Origin: Paramagnetospirillum caucaseum
GTDB taxonomy: Bacteria > Pseudomonadota > Alphaproteobacteria > Rhodospirillales > Magnetospirillaceae
DNA length: 64,000 nt
Direction: 5' to 3'
Assembly (NCBI RefSeq): GCF_000342045.1
Contig: NZ_AONQ01000013.1
Coordinates: 1-64,000 of the forward strand
Part shown: in pieces, positions 53,111 to 62,236 of the stretch
Position numbering within the stretch: position 1 is the stretch's first letter
How the letters are laid out: every line of letters begins with the position of its first letter
Position numbers and translations under genes: made by a program
The notes under the pieces: generated by a model
The model's database searches: none
What the model was told of the DNA's origin: nothing
Seen by the model: only the letters and a program-made list of their open reading frames with translations

Positions 53111-53157
53111 CCGGCAAAGCAGTCGCCAACCCGCCTAAGGAGGAAGGAGAACACCTC

Positions 53158-54744
53158 ATGACGTCCCCCATCGCCTCGTCCGAGCATGCGCTCGACATCC
53201 CGCGCGACTACAACGCCGCCACCTGGTTCATCGACCGTCACGTCAAGGATGGCCGCTCCGACAAGGTGGCCTTCATCGATGCCGACGGCAGCCACACCTA
53301 TGGCCAACTGGCGGAAAGGGTCAACCGGGCGGGCAATGCGCTGAAGGGGCTGGGGCTCCACATGGAGAACCGCGTCGCCATGATCATGCTCGACACCGTC
53401 GATTTCCCGGCGGTGTTCTGGGGCGCCATCAAGGCCGGCATCGTTCCCATTCCTCTCAACACCCTGCTGACCACCGGCGATTACGGCTACATGCTGTCCG
53501 ACTCGCGCGCCCGTGTGCTGGTGATCAGCGAGGAGCTGTTCGACAAGGTCGAGCCCATCCTTCCCGACCTGCCCATGCTGGAGCACGTGGTGGTTTCGGG
53601 CAAGAACGCCCACGGCCATACGTTGCTGTCCGATCTGCTGGCCGGCGCCGAGCCCAAGCTGAAGACCGCCGAGACCACCCGCGACGATGTGGCCTTCTGG
53701 CTCTATTCCTCGGGCTCCACCGGCGCGCCCAAGGGCGCCGTCCACCTGCAGCGCGACCTGCCGGCCACCGCCGTGCATTACGGCCAGCAGGTGCTGGGCA
53801 TCACCGAGGCCGACGTCACCTATTCGGCGGCCAAGCTGTTCTTCGCCTATGGCCTGGGCAACGGCATGACCTTCTCGCTGCATGTGGGCGCCACCTCGGT
53901 GCTGCTCAAGGACCGGCCCACGCCGGACGCGGTGATGAAGATCCTCAAGGACCACCAGCCGACCATCTTCTACGGGGTGCCCACCCTGTACGGCTCGATC
54001 CTCGCCGATCCCCAGTACACCCGGGCCAGCGGCTCGACCCGCCTGCGCGCCTGCGTCTCGGCCGGCGAGGCGCTGCCCGAGGATGTGGGCCGCCGCTGGG
54101 AGGAGCGCTTCGGCGCCGCCATCCTCGACGGCCTGGGCTCCACCGAGATGCTGCACATCTTCCTCTCCAACCGTCACGGCGAGGTCCGCTACGGCACCTC
54201 GGGCAAGCCGGTGCCGGGCTACGACCTCAAGATCGTCGGCGACGACGGCCACGAGGTGCCCCAGGGCGAGATGGGCGAGCTGATCGTGCGCGGTCCCTCC
54301 TCGGCCACCGCCTACTGGAATCAGCGCGAGAAGTCGCTGAAGACCTTCCGCGGCGAGTGGACCCATACCGGCGACAAGTACTATGTGGACGAGGACGGCT
54401 ATTACCGCTACGCCGGCCGCGGCGACGACATGCTGAAGGTCGGCGGCATCTGGGTGTCGCCCTTCGAGGTGGAAGCCGCCCTGATCTCCCACGACAAGGT
54501 GCTGGAAGCCGCCGTGGTCGGCGAGGCCGACCCGGAGGGACTGGTCAAGCCCAAGGCCTTCGTCGTCCTGGCCCCCGGCGAGAGCGGCTCGGAGGTCCTC
54601 AAGGAGGAGCTTCAGGCCTACGTCAAGTCCAAGCTGGCTCCCTACAAGTATCCCCGCTGGATCGAATTCGTCGAGGCGCTGCCCAAGACCGCCACCGGCA
54701 AGATCCAGCGCTTCAAGCTGCGCGGTACCCTCGCGCAGATGTAG
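53158..54744 (+). CDS. Benzoate-CoA ligase-like enzyme
   Basis: A 528-residue adenylate-forming enzyme: P-loop YSSGSTGAPKGAVH (near 182), LGSTEMLHIFLSNR (near 328), YRYAGRGDDMLKVGG (near 420) and catalytic lysine in PKTATGKIQR (near 515). The length and motifs GLGSTEMLHIF and FFAYGLGNG are those of benzoate-CoA ligases and related aryl-CoA ligases. It would turn imported aromatic acid into its CoA thioester with ATP. Strong ribosome site AAGGAGGAAGGAG. It is the last gene of the importer operon; a 30-bp palindrome follows. The exact aromatic substrate is an inference. Confidence 0.9.
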   Translation: MTSPIASSEHALDIPRDYNAATWFIDRHVKDGRSDKVAFIDADGSHTYGQLAERVNRAGNALKGLGLHMENRVAMIMLDTVDFPAVFWGAIKAGIVPIPLNTLLTTGDYGYMLSDSRARVLVISEELFDKVEPILPDLPMLEHVVVSGKNAHGHTLLSDLLAGAEPKLKTAETTRDDVAFWLYSSGSTGAPKGAVHLQRDLPATAVHYGQQVLGITEADVTYSAAKLFFAYGLGNGMTFSLHVGATSVLLKDRPTPDAVMKILKDHQPTIFYGVPTLYGSILADPQYTRASGSTRLRACVSAGEALPEDVGRRWEERFGAAILDGLGSTEMLHIFLSNRHGEVRYGTSGKPVPGYDLKIVGDDGHEVPQGEMGELIVRGPSSATAYWNQREKSLKTFRGEWTHTGDKYYVDEDGYYRYAGRGDDMLKVGGIWVSPFEVEAALISHDKVLEAAVVGEADPEGLVKPKAFVVLAPGESGSEVLKEELQAYVKSKLAPYKYPRWIEFVEALPKTATGKIQRFKLRGTLAQM

Positions 54745-54755
54745 CGCCGGCCTGA

Positions 54756-54785
54756 TCGAGGGAGTGTCGCGCGACACTCCCTCGA
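54756..54785 (+). terminator. 30-bp perfect palindrome after the ligase gene
   Basis: Positions 54756-54785 are a perfect palindrome centred between 54770 and 54771, beginning 11 bases after the ligase stop. As RNA it folds into a tight hairpin; there is no T run behind it. A terminator for the importer-ligase operon is the simplest reading. Confidence 0.6.
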
Positions 54786-54842
54786 CAATCCCCGCATCCC
54801 GGCCCACACTAATCGCTCCGCAATCAAGGTCGGGGGCAATCC

Positions 54843-55601
54843 ATGCGTAAGCTGCTTATCGGGGCGGGTGTTCTGGTGACCCTCATCGTCGGGGCGGCGG
54901 TGTTCCTGCTGTCGTCGCTGGACACCATCGTCAAGAAGGTGATCGAGGACGTGGGCTCCCAGGTCACCGGCGTGAAGGTGTCGGTGGGCGACGTGAAGAT
55001 CTCGCTCTCCGAGGGCAAGGGCTCCATCTCCGGCCTGACCGTGGCCAATCCGCCCGGCTTCTCCTCCGATCCGGCCATCCGCCTGGGCGAGATCGCCCTG
55101 GCGCTCGACACCGGTTCGCTGGGCAAGAATCCGGTGGTGGTCAAGGAGGTCACCGTGGCGTCGCCCTTCGTGGCCTACGAGATGGCCGCGGGCGGCAGCA
55201 ACATCGACGCCATCCAGAAGAACGTGAAGGCCTTCACCGCCAAGCAGGGTGCCGGCGGCAAGGCCGAGCCGGCCAAGAAGCCCGCCAAGGACGACGAGGA
55301 GAAGAAGCTGGTCATCGAGCGCCTGGCCATCACCGGCGGCCAGGTCAAGCTGGCGGCCGGCGGCATTCCCGGCGCCCAGGGCACCGCCAAGCTGGCCGAT
55401 ATCGTGCTGACCAATATCGGCAAGGACAGCGGCGGCGCCTCGTCGGCCCAGGTGGCGCAGAAGGTGATGGATTCCCTGGTCAGCGGCGCCCTCAAATCGG
55501 CCACCAGCTTCGGCAACCTGCTGGGGGGCGTCGGCGACAAGGCCAAGGCCCTGGTCCCCGGTGACGCCGGCAACGCGGTCAAGGGGCTGCTGGGCAAGTA
55601 G
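54843..55601 (+). CDS. AsmA-like exported or membrane-anchored protein
   Basis: A 252-residue protein with one N-terminal membrane helix (about 5-25). Next comes a beta-rich stretch like the start of AsmA/DUF748 proteins (VTGVKVSVGDVKISLSEGKG, then GLTVANPPGFSSDPAIRLGE). A lysine-rich linker (about 135-155) and an alanine/glycine-rich tail (about 195-252) follow. AsmA-type proteins act in lipid transport and envelope assembly, but this one is far shorter. A classical terminator follows its stop, so it is a single-gene unit. Confidence 0.8.
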   Translation: MRKLLIGAGVLVTLIVGAAVFLLSSLDTIVKKVIEDVGSQVTGVKVSVGDVKISLSEGKGSISGLTVANPPGFSSDPAIRLGEIALALDTGSLGKNPVVVKEVTVASPFVAYEMAAGGSNIDAIQKNVKAFTAKQGAGGKAEPAKKPAKDDEEKKLVIERLAITGGQVKLAAGGIPGAQGTAKLADIVLTNIGKDSGGASSAQVAQKVMDSLVSGALKSATSFGNLLGGVGDKAKALVPGDAGNAVKGLLGK

Positions 55602-55615
55602 GCCTTATCATGGCG

Positions 55616-55649
55616 AAGCCCCCCGGATCGTATGATCCGGGGGGCTTTT
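55616..55649 (+). terminator. Rho-independent terminator
   Basis: A 12-bp perfect stem (55618-55629 with 55634-55645), loop GTAT, followed by TTTT. It lies 15 bases after the stop of the AsmA-like gene. Confidence 0.9.
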
Positions 55650-55721
55650 CCTTTGAAAAACGAGAGGTTCGGAAGGCTGGGCCTCCGGGCGGGTTTGGGC
55701 GGCAGCCCAACCTTGCCGGAC

Positions 55722-55928
55722 TTATCCCAGCACCACCTGATCGGCGCCGCGCAGCCGGGCCAGGGGGCTGGCCAGGCGGGACCATTCCTCGAAGCGGCGC
55801 CGCGCGTCGGCCTCGGCCTTGGAGCGCGACAGGCGGCCCACATAGGTGACGCTCATCTCGGCGCAGCCATCCTCGGCCAGGCGGCCGTCGGCGGTGAAGC
55901 CGAAGCGCAGGGGGCGGAAGGAACCCAT
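55722..55928 (-). CDS. Small hypothetical protein following lexA
   Basis: A 68-residue protein (MGSFRPLRFGFTADGRLAED at the start; then MSVTYVGRLSRSKAEADARR). Its ATG comes one base after the lexA stop, so it is translated with lexA and presumably induced by DNA damage. The basic helical middle part could bind nucleic acid, but no family is recognised. Confidence 0.65.
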   Translation of the reverse strand: MGSFRPLRFGFTADGRLAEDGCAEMSVTYVGRLSRSKAEADARRRFEEWSRLASPLARLRGADQVVLG

Positions 55929-55929
55929 C

Positions 55930-56637
55930 TCAGTAGCTCCTCAGCAGGCCGACCAGACGGCCCTGCACCTTGACCCGGTCGGGGGGCAGGATGCGGGTTT
56001 CGTAGGCCTTGTTGGCGGGTTCCAGCGCCACGGAATTGCCCTTGCGGCGCAGGCGCTTCAGCGTCACCTCGGTGTCGTCCACCAGGGCGACCACGATGGT
56101 GCCGGTCTCGGCGCTGTCGCAGGAGCGGATCACCACGGTGTCGCCGTCGTTGATGCCGGCCTCGATCATGGAATCGCCATCGACGGTCAGCGCATAATGG
56201 TTGCCGCTGCCCAGCATGGAGGCGGGAATATCGACGCTGTTGGAATGATCGCGCAGCGCCTCGATGGGGGTGCCGGCGGCGATCTTGCCGTAGAGCGGCA
56301 GGGAGACGGAATCCGACGGGCCGGCCACCGGCGCCCCGGCCAGCTGCTGGGCGGCGAAGCCCCCCTTGATGACGTTGGGGGCGAAGGCCTTGGCCGGTGG
56401 CGGCAGGGCCTGGTCGGTGCGGTTCTCCGGCAGGCGGACCACTTCCAGGGCGCGGGCGCGGTGGGCGAGGCGGCGGATGAAGCCCCGCTCCTCCAGCCCG
56501 GTGATCAGGCGGTGGATGCCCGACTTGGACTTGAGGTCCAGCGCGTCCTTCATCTCGTCGAACGAGGGGGAGATGCCGGTGGCGCGAAGCCGCTCGTCGA
56601 TGAACATCAACAGTTCGTATTGCTTGCGCGTCAGCAT
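55930..56637 (-). CDS. lexA: LexA repressor
   Basis: A 235-residue SOS repressor. It has an N-terminal winged helix ([20 protein letters not shown]), an alanine-glycine cleavage site in [10 protein letters not shown] (near 120), the catalytic serine in DGDSMIEAG (near 154) and the lysine in [10 protein letters not shown] (near 192). On DNA damage RecA triggers self-cleavage. An SOS box lies 60 bases upstream of the start, so the gene is autoregulated. Confidence 0.96.
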   Translation of the reverse strand: MLTRKQYELLMFIDERLRATGISPSFDEMKDALDLKSKSGIHRLITGLEERGFIRRLAHRARALEVVRLPENRTDQALPPPAKAFAPNVIKGGFAAQQLAGAPVAGPSDSVSLPLYGKIAAGTPIEALRDHSNSVDIPASMLGSGNHYALTVDGDSMIEAGINDGDTVVIRSCDSAETGTIVVALVDDTEVTLKRLRRKGNSVALEPANKAYETRILPPDRVKVQGRLVGLLRSY

Positions 56638-56696
56638 CGCTCAACCTCCCCCGATATGAGTCTGTTCAGGGAACAAAGAACAAACCATCTGGTTTT

Positions 56697-56711
56697 GTTC
56701 TATTCGCGTTC
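56697..56711 (-). promoter_or_regulatory. SOS box (LexA site) upstream of lexA
   Basis: GTTC at 56697-56700, seven bases, and GTTC at 56708-56711: the alphaproteobacterial LexA consensus GTTC-N7-GTTC. It lies 60 bases before the lexA start codon. Further GAAC/GTTC half-sites occur at 56663-56682. Confidence 0.85.
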
Positions 56712-56798
56712 CCGTGGGCGGTCAAGAGGAATTTACGGAGATGATTCCGTTTCGTTTCCGGTGGGCGGCGCGGGGATGCGGGCGCGACGCCCGCGTTC

Positions 56799-58001
56799 CT
56801 ACAGGGTGGCGGGCAGCGGAATGACCTGCACCATGTCGCCCATCTGGGCGGTGGGGGCGTGCGGGGGGCGCACCAGCAGGCAGGTGGCCCGCGCCAGTCC
56901 CGACAGCACGGCGCTGTCCTGCTGCTCGAAGGGCAGCGCCACCACCAGCCCGTCGTCGGTGCGTTCCAGGCTGGCGCGCATGAATTCCATGCGCTCGTCG
57001 TTGGGCGGCAAGTCGCGGCCCAGCAGGGCGTTGATGGCCTGGGTGACGGTGGAGCGCCCGGTCAGCGCCCGGATAGCCGGTTCCAGGAAAATGATGGCGC
57101 AGACCATGGCCGACACCGGATTGCCCGGCAGGCCGAGGACGGGAACCCCCTTCATGTCGCCGAACATCAGGGGCTTGCCCGGCCGCATGGCCACCTTGTA
57201 GAAGCCGAGATTCATGCCGGCGTCCTTGAGCGCGTCCTGCACCAGATCGTAATCGCCCACCGAGGCGCCGCCGGTGGTGACCAGCATGTCGGCGCCGGCC
57301 GCCGCCCGGATCATGGAATCCAGGGATTCGCGGGTGTCTTTGGCGATGCCGAGATGGATGGGATCGGCGCCGAGCGCGGTGACCATGGCGGCGAGGCCCG
57401 GCCCGTTGGAGCCGACGATCTGGGCCGGCCCCGGCTGGTCGCCGGGCAGGACGATCTCGTCGCCGGTGGACAGGATGGCGATGCGGGGCTTGCGGCGCAC
57501 CAGCAGGTTGGGGACGTTCATAGCCGCCGCCAGGCCGATGGTGCGGCCGCCCAGGACGGTTCCCGCCGGAATCAGCACGTCGCCGGTCTTGAAGTCGAGG
57601 CCGGCCGGGCGCACATGGCGGCCGGTGGGGGCGGAGGTGAGGATTTCCACCCGCTCGCCGTCCTTGCGGGTGTTCTCCTGCATGACGACGGCGTCGGCGC
57701 CATGGGGCAGGGGGGCACCGGTGAAGATGCGGATGCATTGCCCGGCCCCCACCGTTCCGGCGAAGGCGGCGCCGGCCGCCGACAGGCCGATCATATCGAG
57801 CCGGCACGGCGCCTGGGCGATGTCGGCGGCGCGCACGGCGTAGCCGTCCATGGCTGACACCGCCACCGGCGGGTGGGAAACGCGGGCGGCCAGATCCTCG
57901 GCCAGGATGCGCCCGGTGGCCAGGGCCAGGGGGATCACCTCGGTGCCCACCGGCCGGATGCCCGACAGCAGGGATTCGCGCGCCACCTCGACGGAGATCA
58001 T
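56799..58001 (-). CDS. moeA: Molybdopterin molybdotransferase
   Basis: A 400-residue enzyme that inserts molybdate into adenylyl-molybdopterin. Typical stretches: [15 protein letters not shown] (near 46), [19 protein letters not shown] (near 90), LSTGDEIV (near 182), [11 protein letters not shown] (near 245) and [11 protein letters not shown] (near 296). ATG 58001 overlaps the moaC stop by four bases. Together with MoaC it supports the molybdenum enzymes implied at 40.7 kb. Confidence 0.95.
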   Translation of the reverse strand: MISVEVARESLLSGIRPVGTEVIPLALATGRILAEDLAARVSHPPVAVSAMDGYAVRAADIAQAPCRLDMIGLSAAGAAFAGTVGAGQCIRIFTGAPLPHGADAVVMQENTRKDGERVEILTSAPTGRHVRPAGLDFKTGDVLIPAGTVLGGRTIGLAAAMNVPNLLVRRKPRIAILSTGDEIVLPGDQPGPAQIVGSNGPGLAAMVTALGADPIHLGIAKDTRESLDSMIRAAAGADMLVTTGGASVGDYDLVQDALKDAGMNLGFYKVAMRPGKPLMFGDMKGVPVLGLPGNPVSAMVCAIIFLEPAIRALTGRSTVTQAINALLGRDLPPNDERMEFMRASLERTDDGLVVALPFEQQDSAVLSGLARATCLLVRPPHAPTAQMGDMVQVIPLPATL

Positions 58002-58498
58002 TCCTTGGCCTCGTAGATGCCGGACTTGCCGCCCGATTTGTGGATCAGGCGGATATTTTCGATCCGCATGGACTTGTCCACCGCCTTGCACATGTCGTAG
58101 ACGGTCAGCGCCGCCACCGAGACCGCGGTCAGCGCCTCCATCTCGACGCCGGTGCGGCCGACCAGCTTGCAGGTGGCTTCGATATGGACGGCGGAGGCCT
58201 GGGGATCAAGGCTCAGCTCCACCCCCACCGACGACAGGGCCAGCGGGTGGCAGAGCGGGATGAGGTCGGGGGTGCGCTTGGCGCCCATGATCCCGGCCAG
58301 CTGGGCCACGCTCAGCACGTCGCCCTTCTTCATGCCGCGCGCCGCGATCAGGGCCAGGGTCTCGGGCGTCATGACCACCGAGCCGCGCGCCACCGCTTTC
58401 CTGGCGGTCTCTCCCTTGGCCGAGACGTCGACCATGACGGCGTTGCCGTCGCCGTCGAAATGGGTGAGCCCATCTCCGGTCATGGCGTCGCCCATCAT
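57998..58498 (-). CDS. moaC: Cyclic pyranopterin monophosphate synthase
   Basis: A 166-residue enzyme of the first step of molybdopterin synthesis. Active-site segments: [27 protein letters not shown] (near 81), [20 protein letters not shown] and the lysine in KSGGKSG near the C terminus. Overlaps both trpC and moeA by four bases. Confidence 0.96.
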   Translation of the reverse strand: MMGDAMTGDGLTHFDGDGNAVMVDVSAKGETARKAVARGSVVMTPETLALIAARGMKKGDVLSVAQLAGIMGAKRTPDLIPLCHPLALSSVGVELSLDPQASAVHIEATCKLVGRTGVEMEALTAVSVAALTVYDMCKAVDKSMRIENIRLIHKSGGKSGIYEAKE

Positions 58499-59316
58499 TC
58501 CACCTTGCCCGCGCCGGCCAGCAGCACCTTGACCGCCTGCTCCACGTCGGGGCGGCGCATCAGCGCCTCGCCGATCAGGAAGCGCTTGACCCCGATGGCC
58601 GCCATGCGGCGCAGATCGCCGGGGCCTTCCAGGCCGCTTTCCGACACGATGATCTTGCCCTCGGGGATCAGGGGGACCAGACGCTCGGTGGTGGCGAGGT
58701 CGGTCTTCATGATCTTGAGGTCACGGTTGTTGATGCCGATCAGCGGCGATTTCAGCTTCAGCGCGCGCTCAAGCTCGGCCTCGTCGTGCACCTCGATCAG
58801 CACGTCCATGCCGTAGCCCAGCGCGATGTCCTCCATCTGGCCGAGTTCGGCATCGGTAAGCGAGGCGACGATCAGCAAGATGCAGTCGGCGCCCAGGGCG
58901 CGGGCCTCGACGATCTGGTAGGGATCGACCATGAAGTCCTTGCGCAGCACCGGGATGTCGCAGGCCGAGCGTGCCGCGCCCAGGTCGGCGTCGGTGCCCT
59001 GGAAGAATTTCTGGTCGGTCAGCACCGACAGGCAGGCGGCGCCGCCGCGCTGATAGGCCCGCGCCAGCAGCTCGGGCTTGAAGTCGGGGCGGATGATGCC
59101 GGCCGAGGGCGAGGCCTTCTTGATCTCGGTGATCAGGCCCCAGCCCAGTTCGGCGACCTTGCGGTCCAGCGAGGCGGCGAAGCCGCGCGGCGGGGCCTGG
59201 TCCTGGGCGCGCTTCAGCAATTCCTGGATGGGCCGCCGGCTCTTCTGCTCGGCGACCTGCTTGCGCTTTTCGGCGCAGATACGGTCAAGGACGGTGGCGG
59301 TGGCGGTGGCGTTCAT
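58495..59316 (-). CDS. trpC: Indole-3-glycerol phosphate synthase
   Basis: A 273-residue TIM-barrel enzyme for the fourth step of tryptophan synthesis. Typical segments: [13 protein letters not shown] (catalytic lysine near 65), [38 protein letters not shown] and VSESGL. Single-function, without a fused TrpF. Four bases after trpD. Confidence 0.96.
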   Translation of the reverse strand: MNATATATVLDRICAEKRKQVAEQKSRRPIQELLKRAQDQAPPRGFAASLDRKVAELGWGLITEIKKASPSAGIIRPDFKPELLARAYQRGGAACLSVLTDQKFFQGTDADLGAARSACDIPVLRKDFMVDPYQIVEARALGADCILLIVASLTDAELGQMEDIALGYGMDVLIEVHDEAELERALKLKSPLIGINNRDLKIMKTDLATTERLVPLIPEGKIIVSESGLEGPGDLRRMAAIGVKRFLIGEALMRRPDVEQAVKVLLAGAGKVE

Positions 59317-59320
59317 GGCG

Positions 59321-60361
59321 TCAGGGAGTCCGGTTGGTGATGGCGATCATGCGGTCCAGTACGGCTTCGGCCTCGCCCCGGTCGATGGCCTGTTCCGCCG
59401 CGCGGGCGCCGTCGCTCAAGGAGGCGACCTTGCCGGCCACCACCAGGGCGGCGGCGGCGTTCAGCACGACGATGTCGCGATAGGCTCCCTGTTCCCCCTT
59501 CAGCAGAGCACGGAGCGCGGCGGCGTTGGCGGCGGCATCGCCGCCCTTCAGGGCGGCGGGAGCGGCGCGCTTGAGGCCCACGTCCTCCGGCTTGACGGTG
59601 AAGAGACGAACCTCGCCCCCCTTGTGCTCGGCCACCTTGGTGGGGCCGGTGGTGGTCAGTTCGTCCAGTCCGTCGGTGCCGTGCACCACCCAGGCGTGCT
59701 CGGCGCCCAGGCGGCCCAGCACGCGGGCCAGCGGCTCGACCCAGCGTTCGGCGAAGACGCCGACCACCTGACGGGTGGTGCCGGCCGGATTGGCCAGCGG
59801 TCCCAGCAGGTTGAAGATGGTCCGCGTGCCCAACTCGCCCCGCGCGCCGGCCACATGGCGCATGGCGTTGTGGTGGCGCGGCGCCATCAGGAAGCCGACC
59901 TTGTTGTCCCACAGGGTCTCGCGCACCAGGGCGAAGTCGGCGTCGATGTTGACGCCGAGAGCGGTCAGCACGTCCGAGGCGCCCGACTTGGACGATACCG
60001 CCCGGTTGCCGTGCTTGGCCACCGGCACGCCGCAGGCGGCCACCACGAAGGAGGCGGCGGTGGAGATGTTGTAGGTGCCGGCCTCGTCGCCGCCGGTGCC
60101 GACGATGTCGACGGCGCCGGCCGGGGCTTCGATCTTCAGGGCCTTGGCCCGCATGATGCGCGCCGCGCCGGTGATCTCCTCCACCGTTTCGCCGCGCACC
60201 CTGAGACCCAGCAGCAGGCCGCCGATCTGGGCCGGGGTGGCGTCGCCCGACATGATGATCTCGAACACCTCCTCGGCCTGGGTCTCGGACAGGGTGGCAC
60301 CGGCGGCGACGCGGCCGAGGATTTCCTTCATCAGGACGAGGGTGACGGGGGCGGTACTCAT
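59321..60361 (-). CDS. trpD: Anthranilate phosphoribosyltransferase
   Basis: A 346-residue enzyme joining anthranilate to PRPP. Motifs: VGTGGDEAGTYNISTAA (PRPP loop, near 85), AKHGNRAVSSKSGASDVL (near 113) and NLLGPLANPAG (near 180). It shares one base with trpG (TGATG). Confidence 0.96.
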   Translation of the reverse strand: MSTAPVTLVLMKEILGRVAAGATLSETQAEEVFEIIMSGDATPAQIGGLLLGLRVRGETVEEITGAARIMRAKALKIEAPAGAVDIVGTGGDEAGTYNISTAASFVVAACGVPVAKHGNRAVSSKSGASDVLTALGVNIDADFALVRETLWDNKVGFLMAPRHHNAMRHVAGARGELGTRTIFNLLGPLANPAGTTRQVVGVFAERWVEPLARVLGRLGAEHAWVVHGTDGLDELTTTGPTKVAEHKGGEVRLFTVKPEDVGLKRAAPAALKGGDAAANAAALRALLKGEQGAYRDIVVLNAAAALVVAGKVASLSDGARAAEQAIDRGEAEAVLDRMIAITNRTP

Positions 60362-60951
60362 CAGGCGGCCTGTCCGGTCTTGGATTTGGTGAAGTCGATG
60401 AAATTGCGCAGCATGGCGTGGCCGTGCTCGGTCTCGATGCTTTCCGGATGGAACTGGACGCCCCAGATGGGCAGCTCCTGGTGGGCGAGGCCCATCACCA
60501 GCCCGTCGGCGGTCCATGCCGAGGCATGCAGGCAGGCGGGGAAGCTTTCCCTCTCCACCACCAGCGAGTGGTAGCGGGTGGCGCGGAACGGGCTGGGCAG
60601 CCCCTTGAACACCCCGGTGTCGTCGTGGGTGATGGTGTCGACCTTGCCGTGCATGGGCTTGGGCGCGCGGACCACCTTGCCGCCGAAGGCCTGGCCGATG
60701 GCCTGGTGGCCCAGGCAGACGCCGAACAGCGGGATCGTCCCGGCGGCGCGCCCGATCAGCTCCAGGCAGATGCCCGCCTTGTCGGGGTCGCAGGGGCCGG
60801 GCGAGATGACGATGCCCTGGGGCCGCATGGCCATGACCTGATCGACGGTGACGGAATCGTTGCGCTTCACCACCACCTCGGCCCCCAGCTCGCCCAGGTA
60901 ATGCCAAAGGTTGTAGGTGAAGCTGTCGTAGTTATCGATCAGAAGGAACAT
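60361..60951 (-). CDS. trpG: Anthranilate synthase glutamine amidotransferase subunit
   Basis: A 196-residue class I amidotransferase: [16 protein letters not shown] at the start, catalytic cysteine in [11 protein letters not shown] (near 79) and histidine/glutamate in [10 protein letters not shown] (near 172). It supplies ammonia to TrpE, which is not in the window, and may also serve PabB. First gene of the trpGDC-moaC-moeA operon. Confidence 0.95.
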   Translation of the reverse strand: MFLLIDNYDSFTYNLWHYLGELGAEVVVKRNDSVTVDQVMAMRPQGIVISPGPCDPDKAGICLELIGRAAGTIPLFGVCLGHQAIGQAFGGKVVRAPKPMHGKVDTITHDDTGVFKGLPSPFRATRYHSLVVERESFPACLHASAWTADGLVMGLAHQELPIWGVQFHPESIETEHGHAMLRNFIDFTKSKTGQAA

Positions 60952-61084
60952 CGGCGTTGCGCCTGCAGGAAATCCAGGCCGGAAGAATGCAGAGGCGGCC
61001 TGGGCGCGTCAAGCATGGCACACGCCGTTTGACGGATTCATCGGGCAGGTTAGCATGATGGTGAAACGCAAGGAGCGGAGCGCC

Positions 61085-61693
61085 ATGCTCGATACCATCC
61101 TTCTGCTGGCGGGAGAGACTGAACGCCCGGTGTTGGCCGGGTGGCTGCGCCGCGCCGAACCGGGGATCCGGGTGGTGGCGGCGGGCGCGGTAGCCGACCT
61201 GCCCGCCGATGTTTCCTCCGCCCGGCTGGTTGCCTTCGTCTTTCCCGAGATCGTGCCGGGCGGCGTGCTGAGGCGTCTGGGATACGGCGCCTACAATTTC
61301 CATCCCGGCCCGCCGGAATACCCCGGCTGGGCGCCGGCCGCCTTCGCCCTCTACGACGGCGCCGCCACGTTCGGCGCCACCCTGCATGAGATGGCGGCCA
61401 GGGCGGATGCGGGGACGATCTGCGACGTGGAAAGCTTCGCCGTTCCCGCCGGTTGCGACCTGCGGCGGCTGGAGGAACTGGCCTACGCGGCCAGCCTGCA
61501 TCTGTTCGAGCGCTGGGCCGAAGCCCTGGTTTCGCCGCTCAGGCCACCCCGGCTGCCGCTTCGGTGGGGGGCGCGCCAATGCACCCGCAAGGGGTTCGCC
61601 GAACTGGCCGGGATACCGGAAGGAGCCTCGGAGGAGGAGAGGCGGAGAAGGGCGAGGGTGTTTGGTGGGGAGGGAGATAACAGGCGGCCTTGA
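61085..61693 (+). CDS. Formyltransferase-family protein
   Basis: A 202-residue protein resembling the catalytic part of methionyl-tRNA formyltransferase and glycinamide formyltransferase: YNFHPGPPEYPGWAP (asparagine and histidine of the active site, near 72) and ADAGTICD (aspartate, near 110). The N-terminal sequence does not show the usual start of Fmt, and the protein is shorter. The formyl acceptor is unknown. ATG 61085 has AAGGAG upstream; two upstream ATGs are less likely. Confidence 0.85.
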   Translation: MLDTILLLAGETERPVLAGWLRRAEPGIRVVAAGAVADLPADVSSARLVAFVFPEIVPGGVLRRLGYGAYNFHPGPPEYPGWAPAAFALYDGAATFGATLHEMAARADAGTICDVESFAVPAGCDLRRLEELAYAASLHLFERWAEALVSPLRPPRLPLRWGARQCTRKGFAELAGIPEGASEEERRRRARVFGGEGDNRRP

Positions 61694-61749
61694 CACCTAA
61701 TTAGTTTGTGCTAATATAAGTGAAATCGAAATCTCCTTCGGGTGTCACC

Positions 61750-62169
61750 ATGCTTCGCTTCGATATCGCTCCGGTCTGCTCCAACGCCTATCGCTTCCAG
61801 GCGACCATGAGCTTCGCCATTGCCGCCCTCTACCTGTTCACGCCGTACAAGTGGGTGGCATTCGTGCTGGCGTTCGGCGGGGTGTTGCGCGGCTTCGTCT
61901 CGCCGCACAAGTGCCTGTCCTACCGGCTGTTCGCGGCGATCACCGACCGGCTGGGGTGGAAGCATCCGGTCAATGCCGGCTCCAAGATGTTCGCCGACAA
62001 GATTGCCGCCATCGCCGGCACCGTCATGGCGGTGTCGTGGCTGATGGGCTCGGAGATCGGCGCCATTCCGGCCACCGCCATCCTGATCTTCGCCTTCATC
62101 GATCTAGCCACCGGCTTCTGCGCCGCCTGCTGGGCCTATGGTTTCTGGTACAAGCTGCGCTCGGCCTGA
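61750..62169 (+). CDS. DUF4395 family membrane protein
   Basis: A 139-residue protein with about four membrane segments and the family pattern FDIAPVCSNAYRFQATMSF at the start, then FVSPHKCLSYRLF and GSKMFADKIAAIAG. It contains cysteines in PVCSN, HKCLS and GFCAACWAYGF, which suggests redox or metal binding. DUF4395 genes often occur next to thioredoxin-like or rhodanese genes; here none is adjacent. The spacer before it includes TTAG-TTTGTG-CTAA, a possible operator. Confidence 0.85.
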   Translation: MLRFDIAPVCSNAYRFQATMSFAIAALYLFTPYKWVAFVLAFGGVLRGFVSPHKCLSYRLFAAITDRLGWKHPVNAGSKMFADKIAAIAGTVMAVSWLMGSEIGAIPATAILIFAFIDLATGFCAACWAYGFWYKLRSA

Positions 62170-62202
62170 TCCGGCACCGTTCCGGGGCGGGGTTTTCAAA
62201 CC

Positions 62203-62233
62203 AAAGCCCGATGAGGTCTCCTCATCGGGCTTT
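62203..62233. terminator. Bidirectional terminator
   Basis: A 14-bp perfect stem (62203-62216 with 62220-62233) and loop TCT, with AAA on one side and TTT on the other. It lies between the convergent DUF4395 and radC genes and could serve both. Confidence 0.9.
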
Positions 62234-62236
62234 GCG

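Noticed and set aside
56778-56794. Hairpin GCGGGCG-CGA-CGCCCGC after moeA as a terminator
   Set aside because: Short stem and no T run; too weak to list as a feature.
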